Positions 27,201 through 35,618 of a DNA stretch of 64,000 bases are shown here, in pieces (the first letter of the stretch is position 1; each line of letters begins with the position of its first letter). Below the pieces are notes generated by a model, which ran no database searches, was not told where the DNA came from, and worked only from the letters and a program-made list of their open reading frames with translations. Made by a program: the position numbers and the translations under genes. Source of the stretch: UBA9647 sp963739335 (lineage in GTDB: Bacteria > Bacteroidota > Ignavibacteria > UBA10030). The stretch is taken from positions 1-64,000 of the forward strand of contig CAVUAC010000059.1 in the NCBI GenBank assembly GCA_963739335.1, in the 5' to 3' direction.

Positions 27201-28109
27201 TCAACCTCCAATCCTGGTGCTCAAGCCAAAACTTTGTATGACAACCGCGAGCGCTTCCGCCCTCTCCGTTGAGAGAGGTTGCTCGGGCCACGTCTGGCTT
27301 GGCCTGCGGAATCGCTCATATTTCTCTCTCCCCCCCATATGAAACGGAAGGAGATGTACTTCTTTTATCATCGTCGACTGCGTGAGGAACGTCGCCAGAG
27401 ATCGCGCATTCTCTTCACTATCGCTGACACCCGGCACGACCGGGACCCGGACAATGACATTCGCCCCCCAGGATGACAGTCGCTTGAGATTATCGAGAAT
27501 ACGTTCATTGGAAACGCCCGTGAAATCCCGGTGTCGTTGATCGTCAATGACCTTGATATCATAAAGGAAGAGATCCGTCCAGTTGCTGACGCGCTTCAAG
27601 ATCTCCGGCGTAGTATACCCCGTGGTCTCGACAGCGGTGTGAATGCCAAGCGCCCGCGAAACCTGCAGGAGAGCCAGCAGGAAGTCGTGTTGCATCAACG
27701 GTTCACCTCCAGAGAACGTGACGCCCCCGCCCGACTCGTCATAAAACACCCTGTCCTTCTCCACCTCTTTCATGACCTCGGCCACGGTCATTTCTTTCCC
27801 CGCGATTTCACGTGCCTCCGCATAGCATACTTCCACGCACTCGCCACACTGAATACACTTTTCCTCCGCAATGACATAGCGGTCATCGATCTTGTCGACA
27901 GCTCCCTGGGCACAAAGCGCGAAGCAGTCGCCGCAGCGGATGCACCTGCTCTCTCGAAATGCGATCTCCGGATGGCGAACCTGTCCCTCAGGATTGTGAC
28001 ACCACCAACAACGCAAGGGACACCCCTTCAAAAAGACGATCGTTCGGATCCCCGGCCCGTCGTGCAGGCAATATTTCATCATGTTGAAGACAGTACCGGA
28101 CCTCGACAT
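27201..28109 (-). CDS. HypD-activating glycyl-radical activase (radical SAM)
   Basis: A 302-residue radical-SAM enzyme that abstracts hydrogen from the radical Gly of HypD. The cluster motif CxxxCxxC is in 'GCPLRCWWCHNPEG'. An inserted two-cluster ferredoxin domain follows ('CIRCGDCFALC' and 'CIQCGECVEVC'), as in activases of glycyl radical dehydratases. SAM-binding 'VTFSGGEPL' is also present. I place the start at ATG 28109 because 'GTVFNMMKYCLHDGPGIRT' is the expected N-terminus, although its ribosome site is poor. An upstream ATG at 28232 (AAAGG before it) would add 41 unconserved residues, and the frame stays open to 28445. The stop overlaps the region just before hypD, confirming the pair. 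28110-28477 shows no other gene. Confidence 0.9.
   Translation of the reverse strand: MSRSGTVFNMMKYCLHDGPGIRTIVFLKGCPLRCWWCHNPEGQVRHPEIAFRESRCIRCGDCFALCAQGAVDKIDDRYVIAEEKCIQCGECVEVCYAEAREIAGKEMTVAEVMKEVEKDRVFYDESGGGVTFSGGEPLMQHDFLLALLQVSRALGIHTAVETTGYTTPEILKRVSNWTDLFLYDIKVIDDQRHRDFTGVSNERILDNLKRLSSWGANVIVRVPVVPGVSDSEENARSLATFLTQSTMIKEVHLLPFHMGGREKYERFRRPSQTWPEQPLSTERAEALAVVIQSFGLSTRIGG
27205..27209 (-). promoter_or_regulatory. Ribosome binding site coupling activase and hypD
   Basis: GGAGG lies within the last codons of the activase gene, followed by TTGA and the hypD ATG at 27200. The stop and start codons are adjacent, so ribosomes ending the activase can begin hypD. Confidence 0.7.
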
Positions 28110-28477
28110 TAGTTTTTGAGGGAGGTCTATGCCGCCGATTGATTCTGAAGGGAGAGGACGCGCCCCTGCGGCTTCGGGCTGCCCTTCCCCTCTGTCATTG
28201 GTGTCTCGCTTGTGATTCAACGATTGAAACATCTCTTGCGCCTTTTCCTCATGTCGATGTGCCGCCGCAACAAATGTGCTATTCAGACGCAACTTCGAGT
28301 ATGCGGCAGTTGCTAGTTCGAGACCTTTTCCTATTCGCAATCCTGAGAGTCCCCTCCCATTCCAGAGACATCTCCACTCGACATCTGAGCACTCCCCGCC
28401 GTCCGGTGATGCATTCCTCGTGGCCCTGACTGACGATCCCCTCATGACAAATCCTCAAAGCTGAACTCCTCACTCCG

Positions 28478-29923
28478 TCACTTCAGTGAAGGCGTAGGTG
28501 GGGTTTTTTGGACGACCCCCTCTTCCTTCACCAGTTTCTCGAGATCATTCAGCTCAGTCGGTAAGAAGGACGTGAAATTCTCAACCCCGCTCTCTGTCAC
28601 GACGACAGTGTCCTCGTATCTGAGGTAGATGTTTTCCTCCGGCACCCTCAGCTGTGGGTCGATCGCGATGACAAGCCCCGGTTTCAACGGACTGTCGTGG
28701 TAGGTGCCCACGTCATGCACGGCCATGCCAACTGTATGAGAGAACACGCCGCCTCCCGTCTCAACCAGCCTTCGTGCTGCCTGCTCATAGACGGGCTTCG
28801 AAAACTTCGTGGCCTTGAACACATCCTCCATGGCCGCCGCAGCTTCATCCATGATCTGCTTTGGCGTTACACCCGGCCGAATTCTTTTCATGATCTCATT
28901 CCGATACTTGAGGACGAAACCGAGCAGCTCTCTCTGCAGCTTGTTGTATGTGCCGCTGACCGGAAAGACGCGACCGATGTCGCTCACATAGTTGTGATAG
29001 TCGGGCGCGTAATCCATCAGCACAAGCTCACCATCCTCCAGTCTCCTGGTGTTGCGGTAGTAGTGCATGTTCCAGATGTTTGCAGTCCCCGCTCCGGTGA
29101 TCGACCTGTAGGCATCCAACCTGGCTCCGTTGAGGATGAAGACGTACCGCGCCGCGGCCTCGAGTTGATACTCATAGACTCCGGCCTGAGTGCTCCTGAT
29201 GGCTTCCATCATACCGAGGCCGGCAAGTTGCGACGCTCTTCGGATGAGAGTAATCTCTCGAGGACTCTTGATGAGGCGAAGCTCGTCAAGAATCGGAGAG
29301 AGATCATGAATCTCCGCACGCGGGAACCTCGTCCTCAAAAGCTCGATGAAGTGCGTGTGACGGGGGATCGTGCCGTCCCAGTAGTCTGATGCGATGCCCG
29401 CTTGCGCGGTGAGCAGCTCGCCCCGACTCTCTGCGTATCCCTCGGGAGGTTGAAAGGGGGTGTAGATGGCAATCGATCGACTGAGGAAAAGTCCCCGAAA
29501 CCAATCTCCCTTCATCATCTCGGTGCTCAAAACTGTGTCAGCGCCGGTAAGCTGCATGACGAGCGCTGCGTCGTTGGCAGAGAGGATTCTTCCTTCGGCT
29601 TGTTCAAGGCGCTCGTTGCGGGGAGGAAGGAACAGGCTGACTTTGCGATTGCGTCCGTCCAGGAGTACATAGGAATAGGGGGTCTCGATCCCGCACAGAT
29701 AGTAGAACTCATTCGTTTGACGCGGCAAGATGAAGCCCGTGACCTGTGGGGCTCCCTGCAGAATCGCAACCGCCTTGTCCCCGATCTTATCGAACACCTT
29801 CGCCCATCGGGCCTTAAATTCCTCTGGAGGAAAATGCGTTTGATAGATCTGTGATTCCTGCGAGACCAACCGCAAAGAAAGAACGAATGCGACGATCATC
29901 AAAAACGCTATTCTCTTGCACAT
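28478..29923 (-). CDS. Secreted M24 Xaa-Pro peptidase, unusual metal site
   Basis: A 481-residue exported aminopeptidase P/prolidase-like protein: signal peptide ('IAFLMIVAFVLSLRLVS'), an N-terminal domain with 'TNEFYYLCGIETPYSYVLLD', then the pita-bread domain. Metal ligands seen are Asp in 'LMDYAPDYHNY', Asp in 'VSDIGRVFP', His in 'SHTVGMAVHD' and Glu in 'LRYEDTVVV'. The fourth ligand, normally Glu in 'xxEPG', is here Asp in 'IAIDPQLRV'. I believe this DP variant occurs in a Bacteroidota subfamily, so it may be functional. GAGGG precedes the start. Lying between the activase and the enolase-type genes, it would process Xaa-Pro peptides outside the cytoplasm. Confidence 0.85.
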   Translation of the reverse strand: MCKRIAFLMIVAFVLSLRLVSQESQIYQTHFPPEEFKARWAKVFDKIGDKAVAILQGAPQVTGFILPRQTNEFYYLCGIETPYSYVLLDGRNRKVSLFLPPRNERLEQAEGRILSANDAALVMQLTGADTVLSTEMMKGDWFRGLFLSRSIAIYTPFQPPEGYAESRGELLTAQAGIASDYWDGTIPRHTHFIELLRTRFPRAEIHDLSPILDELRLIKSPREITLIRRASQLAGLGMMEAIRSTQAGVYEYQLEAAARYVFILNGARLDAYRSITGAGTANIWNMHYYRNTRRLEDGELVLMDYAPDYHNYVSDIGRVFPVSGTYNKLQRELLGFVLKYRNEIMKRIRPGVTPKQIMDEAAAAMEDVFKATKFSKPVYEQAARRLVETGGGVFSHTVGMAVHDVGTYHDSPLKPGLVIAIDPQLRVPEENIYLRYEDTVVVTESGVENFTSFLPTELNDLEKLVKEEGVVQKTPPTPSLK

Positions 29924-29974
29924 AGTGTGTCCCTCACTGGTTGATGGAGAGTAGATAGTGCACAGCCATAGACG

Positions 29975-31120
29975 TTAGTTCCGGATCGTAAGCCTTATCT
30001 CTCGCCTAGCTAAGACCTCGTTGTTCGGTTCAAATCCAAGTCCCGCAGATTTTGGCACTCGAACACAGCCCTTCTCGATCTCCACGTTTGGTTTGAGGAC
30101 ACTCTCTTTTAAGAGAGACAGCTCCGTAAACTCACAAGCAAAATGAAGATGTTTCATCGAAGCTGCAAGATGGAGCTTCGCGGCAAGGGAAAATCCAGGC
30201 TCGATTTCTGTCCCCACAACACACGGAAGTCCCAGCGCTTCAGCCACAGCTTCGACCCTCTTTGCCTTCAACAGGCCGCCGGTTTTCGAGATCTTGATAT
30301 TGATGATATCGACTGCCTCGCGTCGCGCTAACTCCAGCACATCTTCCGGGGTCCAAACCCCTTCATCAGCCATCAGGGGAATGTCGATGGCTCTTCGGAT
30401 TTTCGCCATTCCATTCAAATCTGATCCGGGCACCGGCTGCTCCAGGTACTCCAAGTTGCATTCCTTGAGCTCCTTCATCGCCCAGATGGTCCCGCTCGTA
30501 TCCCAATGTGCATTCGGGTCGAGACGGAGTCTAATCTTCTTCCCAACGGCCTTGCGAACTGCTTTCACCCTTCTGACGTCTTCCTCAATATCGGCCGAGC
30601 CCTTGATTTTCACACAAGGGATGCCCATCCGCATCACTGTCCTGGCATTCTCCGCCATTGCGTTTGGAGTGTCGATTCCGATCTCAGAAGCAATCGGGAT
30701 GAGCTCCCGAAATCGGCCGTGAAGAAGACAAGTGACGGGAACGTCGAGCACACGGCCTACAAGGTCAAAGAGTGCGAGATCGATCCCTTCTTTTGCACAC
30801 GTGACCCTGGCCATCGCCGCGTCGACCTTCGTCAGGATGCGGTGAATATCAAACGGGCTTTCACCGATGATCTTTGGTCCGATGTACGTCTCGATCGAGG
30901 ACGTCACCGACTCCAGAGTCTCTCCATAGAATTCCGGTTCCCACGCGCAGGCTTCACCGTAACCAACAGTTCCGTCGCTGGCGTGGATCTTGACCAGGAC
31001 AGCGTTCGATGAGCTGAAAGAAGTGTACGCGTCCGCAAAACCTTTGATCGGAATGCCAAATGGGATGGCTTCGACTCTCGTGATTCTCAATTCTTCTTTC
31101 AACTTGCTCTCTCGGGCCAT
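29975..31120 (-). CDS. Enolase-superfamily (MLE subgroup) racemase/dehydratase
   Basis: About 381 residues with the muconate-lactonizing-enzyme layout: a KxK base motif in 'CVKIKGSAD', metal ligands Asp in 'RLRLDPNAHW', Glu in 'EYLEQPVPG' and Asp/Glu in 'LMADEGVWT', and the opposite Lys in 'IKISKTGG'. The two-Lys arrangement suits 1,1-proton transfer, so the protein may epimerise an amino acid, dipeptide or proline derivative. The exact substrate cannot be read. It starts at ATG 31120 or GTG 31138, directly after the stop of a second family member (31143-32246), indicating one transcript. Two paralogues in tandem within a hydroxyproline block suggest separate hydroxyproline isomers, an inference. 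Confidence 0.8.
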   Translation of the reverse strand: MARESKLKEELRITRVEAIPFGIPIKGFADAYTSFSSSNAVLVKIHASDGTVGYGEACAWEPEFYGETLESVTSSIETYIGPKIIGESPFDIHRILTKVDAAMARVTCAKEGIDLALFDLVGRVLDVPVTCLLHGRFRELIPIASEIGIDTPNAMAENARTVMRMGIPCVKIKGSADIEEDVRRVKAVRKAVGKKIRLRLDPNAHWDTSGTIWAMKELKECNLEYLEQPVPGSDLNGMAKIRRAIDIPLMADEGVWTPEDVLELARREAVDIINIKISKTGGLLKAKRVEAVAEALGLPCVVGTEIEPGFSLAAKLHLAASMKHLHFACEFTELSLLKESVLKPNVEIEKGCVRVPKSAGLGFEPNNEVLARREIRLTIRN

Positions 31121-31142
31121 AGTGTAACAAACGTGCACGGCT

Positions 31143-32246
31143 TCATGTCATAGTGAGGACCGGCCTACCGAGCCTCTTCTCATCGATGGTTATGCCCAGG
31201 CCGGGGCCAGCTGGCACTGCAAGTCGACCTTCCTTCCGCCACGGTGCATCATCTGCAAGACGCACATCAATGTAGCTATTGAAGTCCGTTGAGGTGAACA
31301 GAAACTCCGGTCGCGTGCTGCCGGCAAGATGCGCAATCGTCGTCGTTGTGATGTCGCCTCCCCAGCTATCTTCGATGGTCATTACGATGCCAAGCGACTC
31401 ACACAGGTTGCGGAGTTGAAGGGCTTTCGTTAACCCGCCCACCCGCGAGATCTTGATGTTGACGACATCCATGGCCCCGTCGCGATAGGCGCGTAAGAAT
31501 GGCCCTACCCCCGTTATGAGCTCATCCAGCACCAGAGGCAGCGTCGTGTGCTGACGAACAACCAAGCACTCCTCGTAGCTGGGACATGGAGCCTCCACAT
31601 AGAAGTCATCAGCTGCAAGAGCGTTGAGGACCCGGATCGCCTGATGCGGCTGCCAGCCGGTGTTGGCATCGGCGACGAGAACATCTCCGGGTCGAAGAAC
31701 CTTGAGCACCAACTTGATGCGTTCGATATCAACATCGGGATCGCCACCCACCTTGAGTTGAAACTTCCTGTACCCTTCCGACCGATAGCGCGCGACATCG
31801 TTTGCCATCTCTTCTGGTGAGCGTTGTGAGATCGCGCGATAAAGGGGAAATTCCTCGACCCACCGGCCCCCGAGGAGCGCTGAGATAGGTCTCCCCGTGA
31901 TTCGGCCCAAAATGTCCCAGCACGCGATATCAAGGGGTGACTTCACGTAGCTGTGACCTCCAAGTGCGGCATCCATCAGCGCATTGATAGTTCTGATGCG
32001 CGTGGGATCTTGCCCAAGAAGCGTTGGGCCTAGCTCCTCAATGCCAGCCGGAACGCCCCGTGCATAAGCGTCCATATAGGCCGACCCGAGCGGACACACT
32101 TCACCAAAACCATTCACCCCATCATCCGTCGAGATCTTGATGATATTGCTGAGGAATGTGCTTACCGAGTGCCCGCCCGACCACGCATACGTCTTGTCGT
32201 GAAGGGCATAATTGATCTGATAAACATCGATTCGATTAATTCGCAT
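31143..32246 (-). CDS. cis-3-hydroxy-L-proline dehydratase-like enolase-superfamily enzyme
   Basis: A 367-residue MLE-subgroup protein. Base Lys in 'FQLKVGGDPD', metal ligands Asp in 'LVADANTGW', Glu in 'YVEAPCPSY' and Asp/Glu in 'LVLDELITG', second Lys in 'IKISRVGG', and the terminal 'IEDSWGGDITTTTIAHLA' block. The latter and 'GRVxALLGG'-like loops are what I remember for cis-3-hydroxy-L-proline dehydratase and hydroxyproline-betaine epimerase rather than for dipeptide epimerases. The first reaction gives 1-pyrroline-2-carboxylate, the substrate expected for the OCD-family reductase encoded just upstream (32391). That gene pairing is known in cis-3-hydroxyproline pathways. No strong Shine-Dalgarno is seen. 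The family is firm, the substrate moderate. Confidence 0.8.
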   Translation of the reverse strand: MRINRIDVYQINYALHDKTYAWSGGHSVSTFLSNIIKISTDDGVNGFGEVCPLGSAYMDAYARGVPAGIEELGPTLLGQDPTRIRTINALMDAALGGHSYVKSPLDIACWDILGRITGRPISALLGGRWVEEFPLYRAISQRSPEEMANDVARYRSEGYRKFQLKVGGDPDVDIERIKLVLKVLRPGDVLVADANTGWQPHQAIRVLNALAADDFYVEAPCPSYEECLVVRQHTTLPLVLDELITGVGPFLRAYRDGAMDVVNIKISRVGGLTKALQLRNLCESLGIVMTIEDSWGGDITTTTIAHLAGSTRPEFLFTSTDFNSYIDVRLADDAPWRKEGRLAVPAGPGLGITIDEKRLGRPVLTMT

Positions 32247-32390
32247 GTTCAGCGTGTTGAGAATGAATTTACCGCATCTTCATCCGCTTCAGACATAGGA
32301 CCCGGGAGATCCAGTTCCTTGGTCGTGAAAAGCCAACAAGAGCCACAACGCCTTCGTGCAGATTCACCAAACCTCAAAGATTTCGGGAAT

Positions 32391-33367
32391 CTATCCAAAA
32401 GAATGCCCTTCAGCTCGATCAAAGATTCTTTTTGCAACGATGATGTCTTCGACAGCCAGGCCGACAGACTTGAAGAAGGTAATCTCTTTGTCATTCTGTC
32501 GACCGGGTCTTACACCGAGCACCAACTCACCGAGATCAGCCACAATGTCGCTCTCAGAAATGACTCCATTGCTCATCGGGATGAGGAGGTCACCGGCTTC
32601 CTTGAGAGCTGCAGCTCGGAGATCCACGAAGATTCTCGATCGCTGGATCGTTTCATCATCAACCTCACGGGTGTGGGGCTTGAATGATCCGATCGCGTTA
32701 ATATGCGTGCCGTCTCGAAGAAGGTTCCCATGCAAAACAGGGGCGTGCGATGTCGTCGCGGTAACGATAATGTCGGAGTGGATTACGACCTCCTCAGCAC
32801 TCCTGACCCCCCGGCACACGAAGGAAGAGCTTTTGGATCGGTCAAACTCGCCGCGAGACTCTCCGATTTCTCGAACTCCAGACTGTAAATGAGGATTTGT
32901 CTGATCTTCCTTACCCGCAAAAGCGCGTTGATATGGGCACGTGCCTGAACTCCTGCCCCGAGGACGCCCAGCCGCTCGGCACCCTTCACGGCCAGCAGGT
33001 CCGTCGCCAGAGCCGAAACAGCAGCAGTCCTGAGGGCTGTGATCATCGTGCCATCCATTATGGCCATGATTCGTCCCGTTTCAGGATCGGTCAGCAGAAC
33101 GTGTGCGTTGACAGTGGGAATTCCTTTCTCGAGATTATGCGGAAACATGCTCACAATTTTGACTCCAATTCCACGCACATTCGGTACATACGCTGGCATG
33201 AAGAGAACAGCACCATCGTTGGGCAGGTCGATCACCGTCCTCTTGGGTAACACGACCTGATTCCGGCCAACTTCGGCAAAGAGATCTCTCATCTGCTCGA
33301 TGACCTCGCCCACATCGATGAGCTTCTCTATGTCCTCTCTCTTTAGTTGCCCGATTTCTTTGTTCAT
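32391..33367 (-). CDS. Ornithine cyclodeaminase/pyrroline-2-carboxylate reductase family, one frameshift
   Basis: Two overlapping pieces of one OCD/mu-crystallin protein. The N-terminal part (from ATG 33367; a GTG at 33385 is less likely) has 'DGAVLFMPAYVPNVRGIGVK', 'TALRTAAVSALATDLLA' and the dinucleotide-binding 'LGVLGAGVQARAHI'. It loses the frame at a run of six G on the minus strand (about 32816-32821). The C-terminal part continues in another frame with 'RSAEEVVIHSDIIVTATTS', 'INAIGSFKPHTREVD' and 'FKSVGLAVEDIIVAKRIF'. Members include ornithine cyclodeaminase and NAD(P)H-dependent 1-pyrroline-2-carboxylate reductase. With a cis-3-hydroxyproline-dehydratase-like gene 144 bases downstream, the reductase that yields L-proline is the better guess. 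Confidence 0.85.
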
Positions 33368-33543
33368 AAGTGAGCAGAAGGTCACAGAAACTGCCCGTTA
33401 CATTCTCACGGCGAGCGAAGCCCTGTTCCGCGGAGCAATCCCACCAAGATCTCGGTTCAATCTGCTTCTGGAGACATTCACGATTCATCAATAAGCAAAC
33501 AACTCACTTCACTTTCCGGAAACATTTTTCATTCAACGTCGAA

Positions 33544-35581
33544 CTACTTCAAGTACCTTTCAAACCACTCAACAGAGCGGCGATAGTAATCGAGCGTGTG
33601 CCTCGGTTGGTTTCGTACGCCGTGCCCCTCGTTCAGGTAGGCAGCCAGGGCGGCATCGACCCCAAGTTTCTTGAGCGCCATGAACATCTCCTCGGCCTGA
33701 TAGAGCGTTGTCACAAAATCCCACGCTCCGGTGACGAAGAGCGTAGGCGTTGTGCAGTTCTTGATGTACTTCAGCGGAGAGACCGACCACGCGCGATCAT
33801 AATCCTCCATCGGCATGAATCCCATGTCGCTCTCAAACCAATCCGGATTGCAGCCGGTCCCCCACATGCTGATCAGGTTGCTGATGCTGGAGATCGGAAC
33901 AGCCGCTTTGAATCTCCTGGTGTGAGTGATGACCCAGTTGGTCATGTATCCGCCGTAACTTATGCCTGTGACGCCGAGACGTTCAGGGTCGATGAAGTCA
34001 TATCGTTTCAGGACGTAGTCGACTCCGGACATGAGATCTCTGTAATCGCCACCTCCGAGATCACCAACACACAAGTCGGAGAACGTCTGTCCGCGTCCGG
34101 TGCTTCCACGCGGATTCACGTAGACCACAGCATATCCGTTCGCCGCGTAGAATTGCAGTCGGGCAGAGATGTTGTACCCGTATTGAGCATGAGGACCTCC
34201 ATGGATGTCCAGGATCATCGGGTACTTCACTCCCTGTCTGAGACCAAGAGGCTTCAAGATCCAACCTTGAATCTCCAGGCCGTCAAAGCTCGAATACCTG
34301 AACTCTTCCCCCTCAGGAATTTGCACCTCATCAACAAACGATTTGTTAAAATGCGTCAGCCTTTGCTTGGCGCTTCCATCGCGATCTCCGCGATAGATCT
34401 CAGGTGGATGGGTCGCGTCCGTGTAAACATAATAGAGCTCCCCGTTTGTCGCGAGCGCGTAGCTCCTCACCTGACCTGGCTCATCAACGAGCGGAGTCAC
34501 GTCTCCTCCATCCACAGGTACGGCATAGAGGTTGACTCTTCCAGCGTTTTGAGCGGTGAAATAGATCCTCCTGCTGTCTGATGACCATCTTACGGCAGAG
34601 CACCATTGGTCCAGGGCCGCTGTGAGATTGACGGTATCCCGCCCCTGAGCGGAAATGACATAGACCTTCATCTGCTCCGCGTCACTCTCTTTGCTTCGGT
34701 GATCCCTCAAACGACCGAGATAGGCAATCCGTGAACCGTCCGGAGACCAGATCGGATGGTACCTCTGGCCCTACGGTGTGCGTAAGTTGGACGGGTTCCT
34801 TTCCCTCGGGTGAAAGGAGACAGATGTCGTTGTTCGAATTGTAATCCTGTCGTCCCGTTCTATTCGAGATACAGGCGATTGTTTTTCCATCCGAGGACCA
34901 GGAGATTGAGTGATAATCATACTCGCCAAAAGAGATCTGCTCCGGCCTGCCATCTTCAACGCGGATCAACCAGACGTAGGTCCTTCGCATGTCACCATAG
35001 TAGTAGGCCGCCTTGAATTGAAGTCGCTCGACATACATGACGTCGTTGTCGTTCGGCGGGTGTTGAGGAGATGGGTCGTTGGAATAATGCCGCGGACCAG
35101 CTGCTGCATAGGCAAGCCGCTTGCTGTCAGGAGACCAACTCAGCGGATCGCCCACTTCACCCAGCCACGAGTTTGACCGCTCAAGTCCGGTCAGGCGTTT
35201 CTTGTGAGTGCCATCGATGTTCATCACCCATAATCCGAGACCGTCACCTTCGGAGGCAAAGTAGGCGATCTTCTTGCCGTCGGGGGCCAGTCTCAAGGTG
35301 GAAACAGATCCTCTCCCCCCACTGAGGCGTTTTGGCGTTCCTCCGCTTGTCGGTACCGTCCAAATCGAGGATAGGTAACGGTTTTCCTGGAGGCTCGTTT
35401 CAGAGAGAATGAAAAAGAGCAATTTGGAATCCGCCGATACCGCGAGATCCCTCATTTCTTTCATTCTAAACGAATCCTCTGCCTTCCACGCCCTTTTTTC
35501 CCCTGAACTCGCATTCGAACTCCCTGCACCGATCAGCGATACAGCGAGCACCAACATCCGGATGAATCGACTCTCTGTCAT
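33544..35581 (-). CDS. S9C prolyl-oligopeptidase/acylaminoacyl-peptidase, one frameshift
   Basis: ATG 35581 (GGAGG upstream) gives a signal peptide ('MLVLAVSLIGAGSSNA') and a TolB-like propeller ('LRLAPDGKKIAYFASEGDG', 'HSISWSSDGKTIACISN'). One extra base near 34762 ('agaggtacc') breaks the frame; after it 'YHPIWSPDGSRIAYLG' resumes in another frame and leads through the rest of the propeller to the hydrolase domain. Catalytic residues are there: Ser in 'GVTGISYGGYMTN', Asp in 'FVTGAWDFVT', His in 'YLNEGHGV'. About 678 residues when joined, normal for the family. It would degrade oligopeptides in the periplasm. It lies 37 bases downstream of the P5C dehydrogenase gene. Confidence 0.88.
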
Positions 35582-35618
35582 CGCAGCACACCTCCACATT
35601 GCGGTAAGACGAGGTCTT

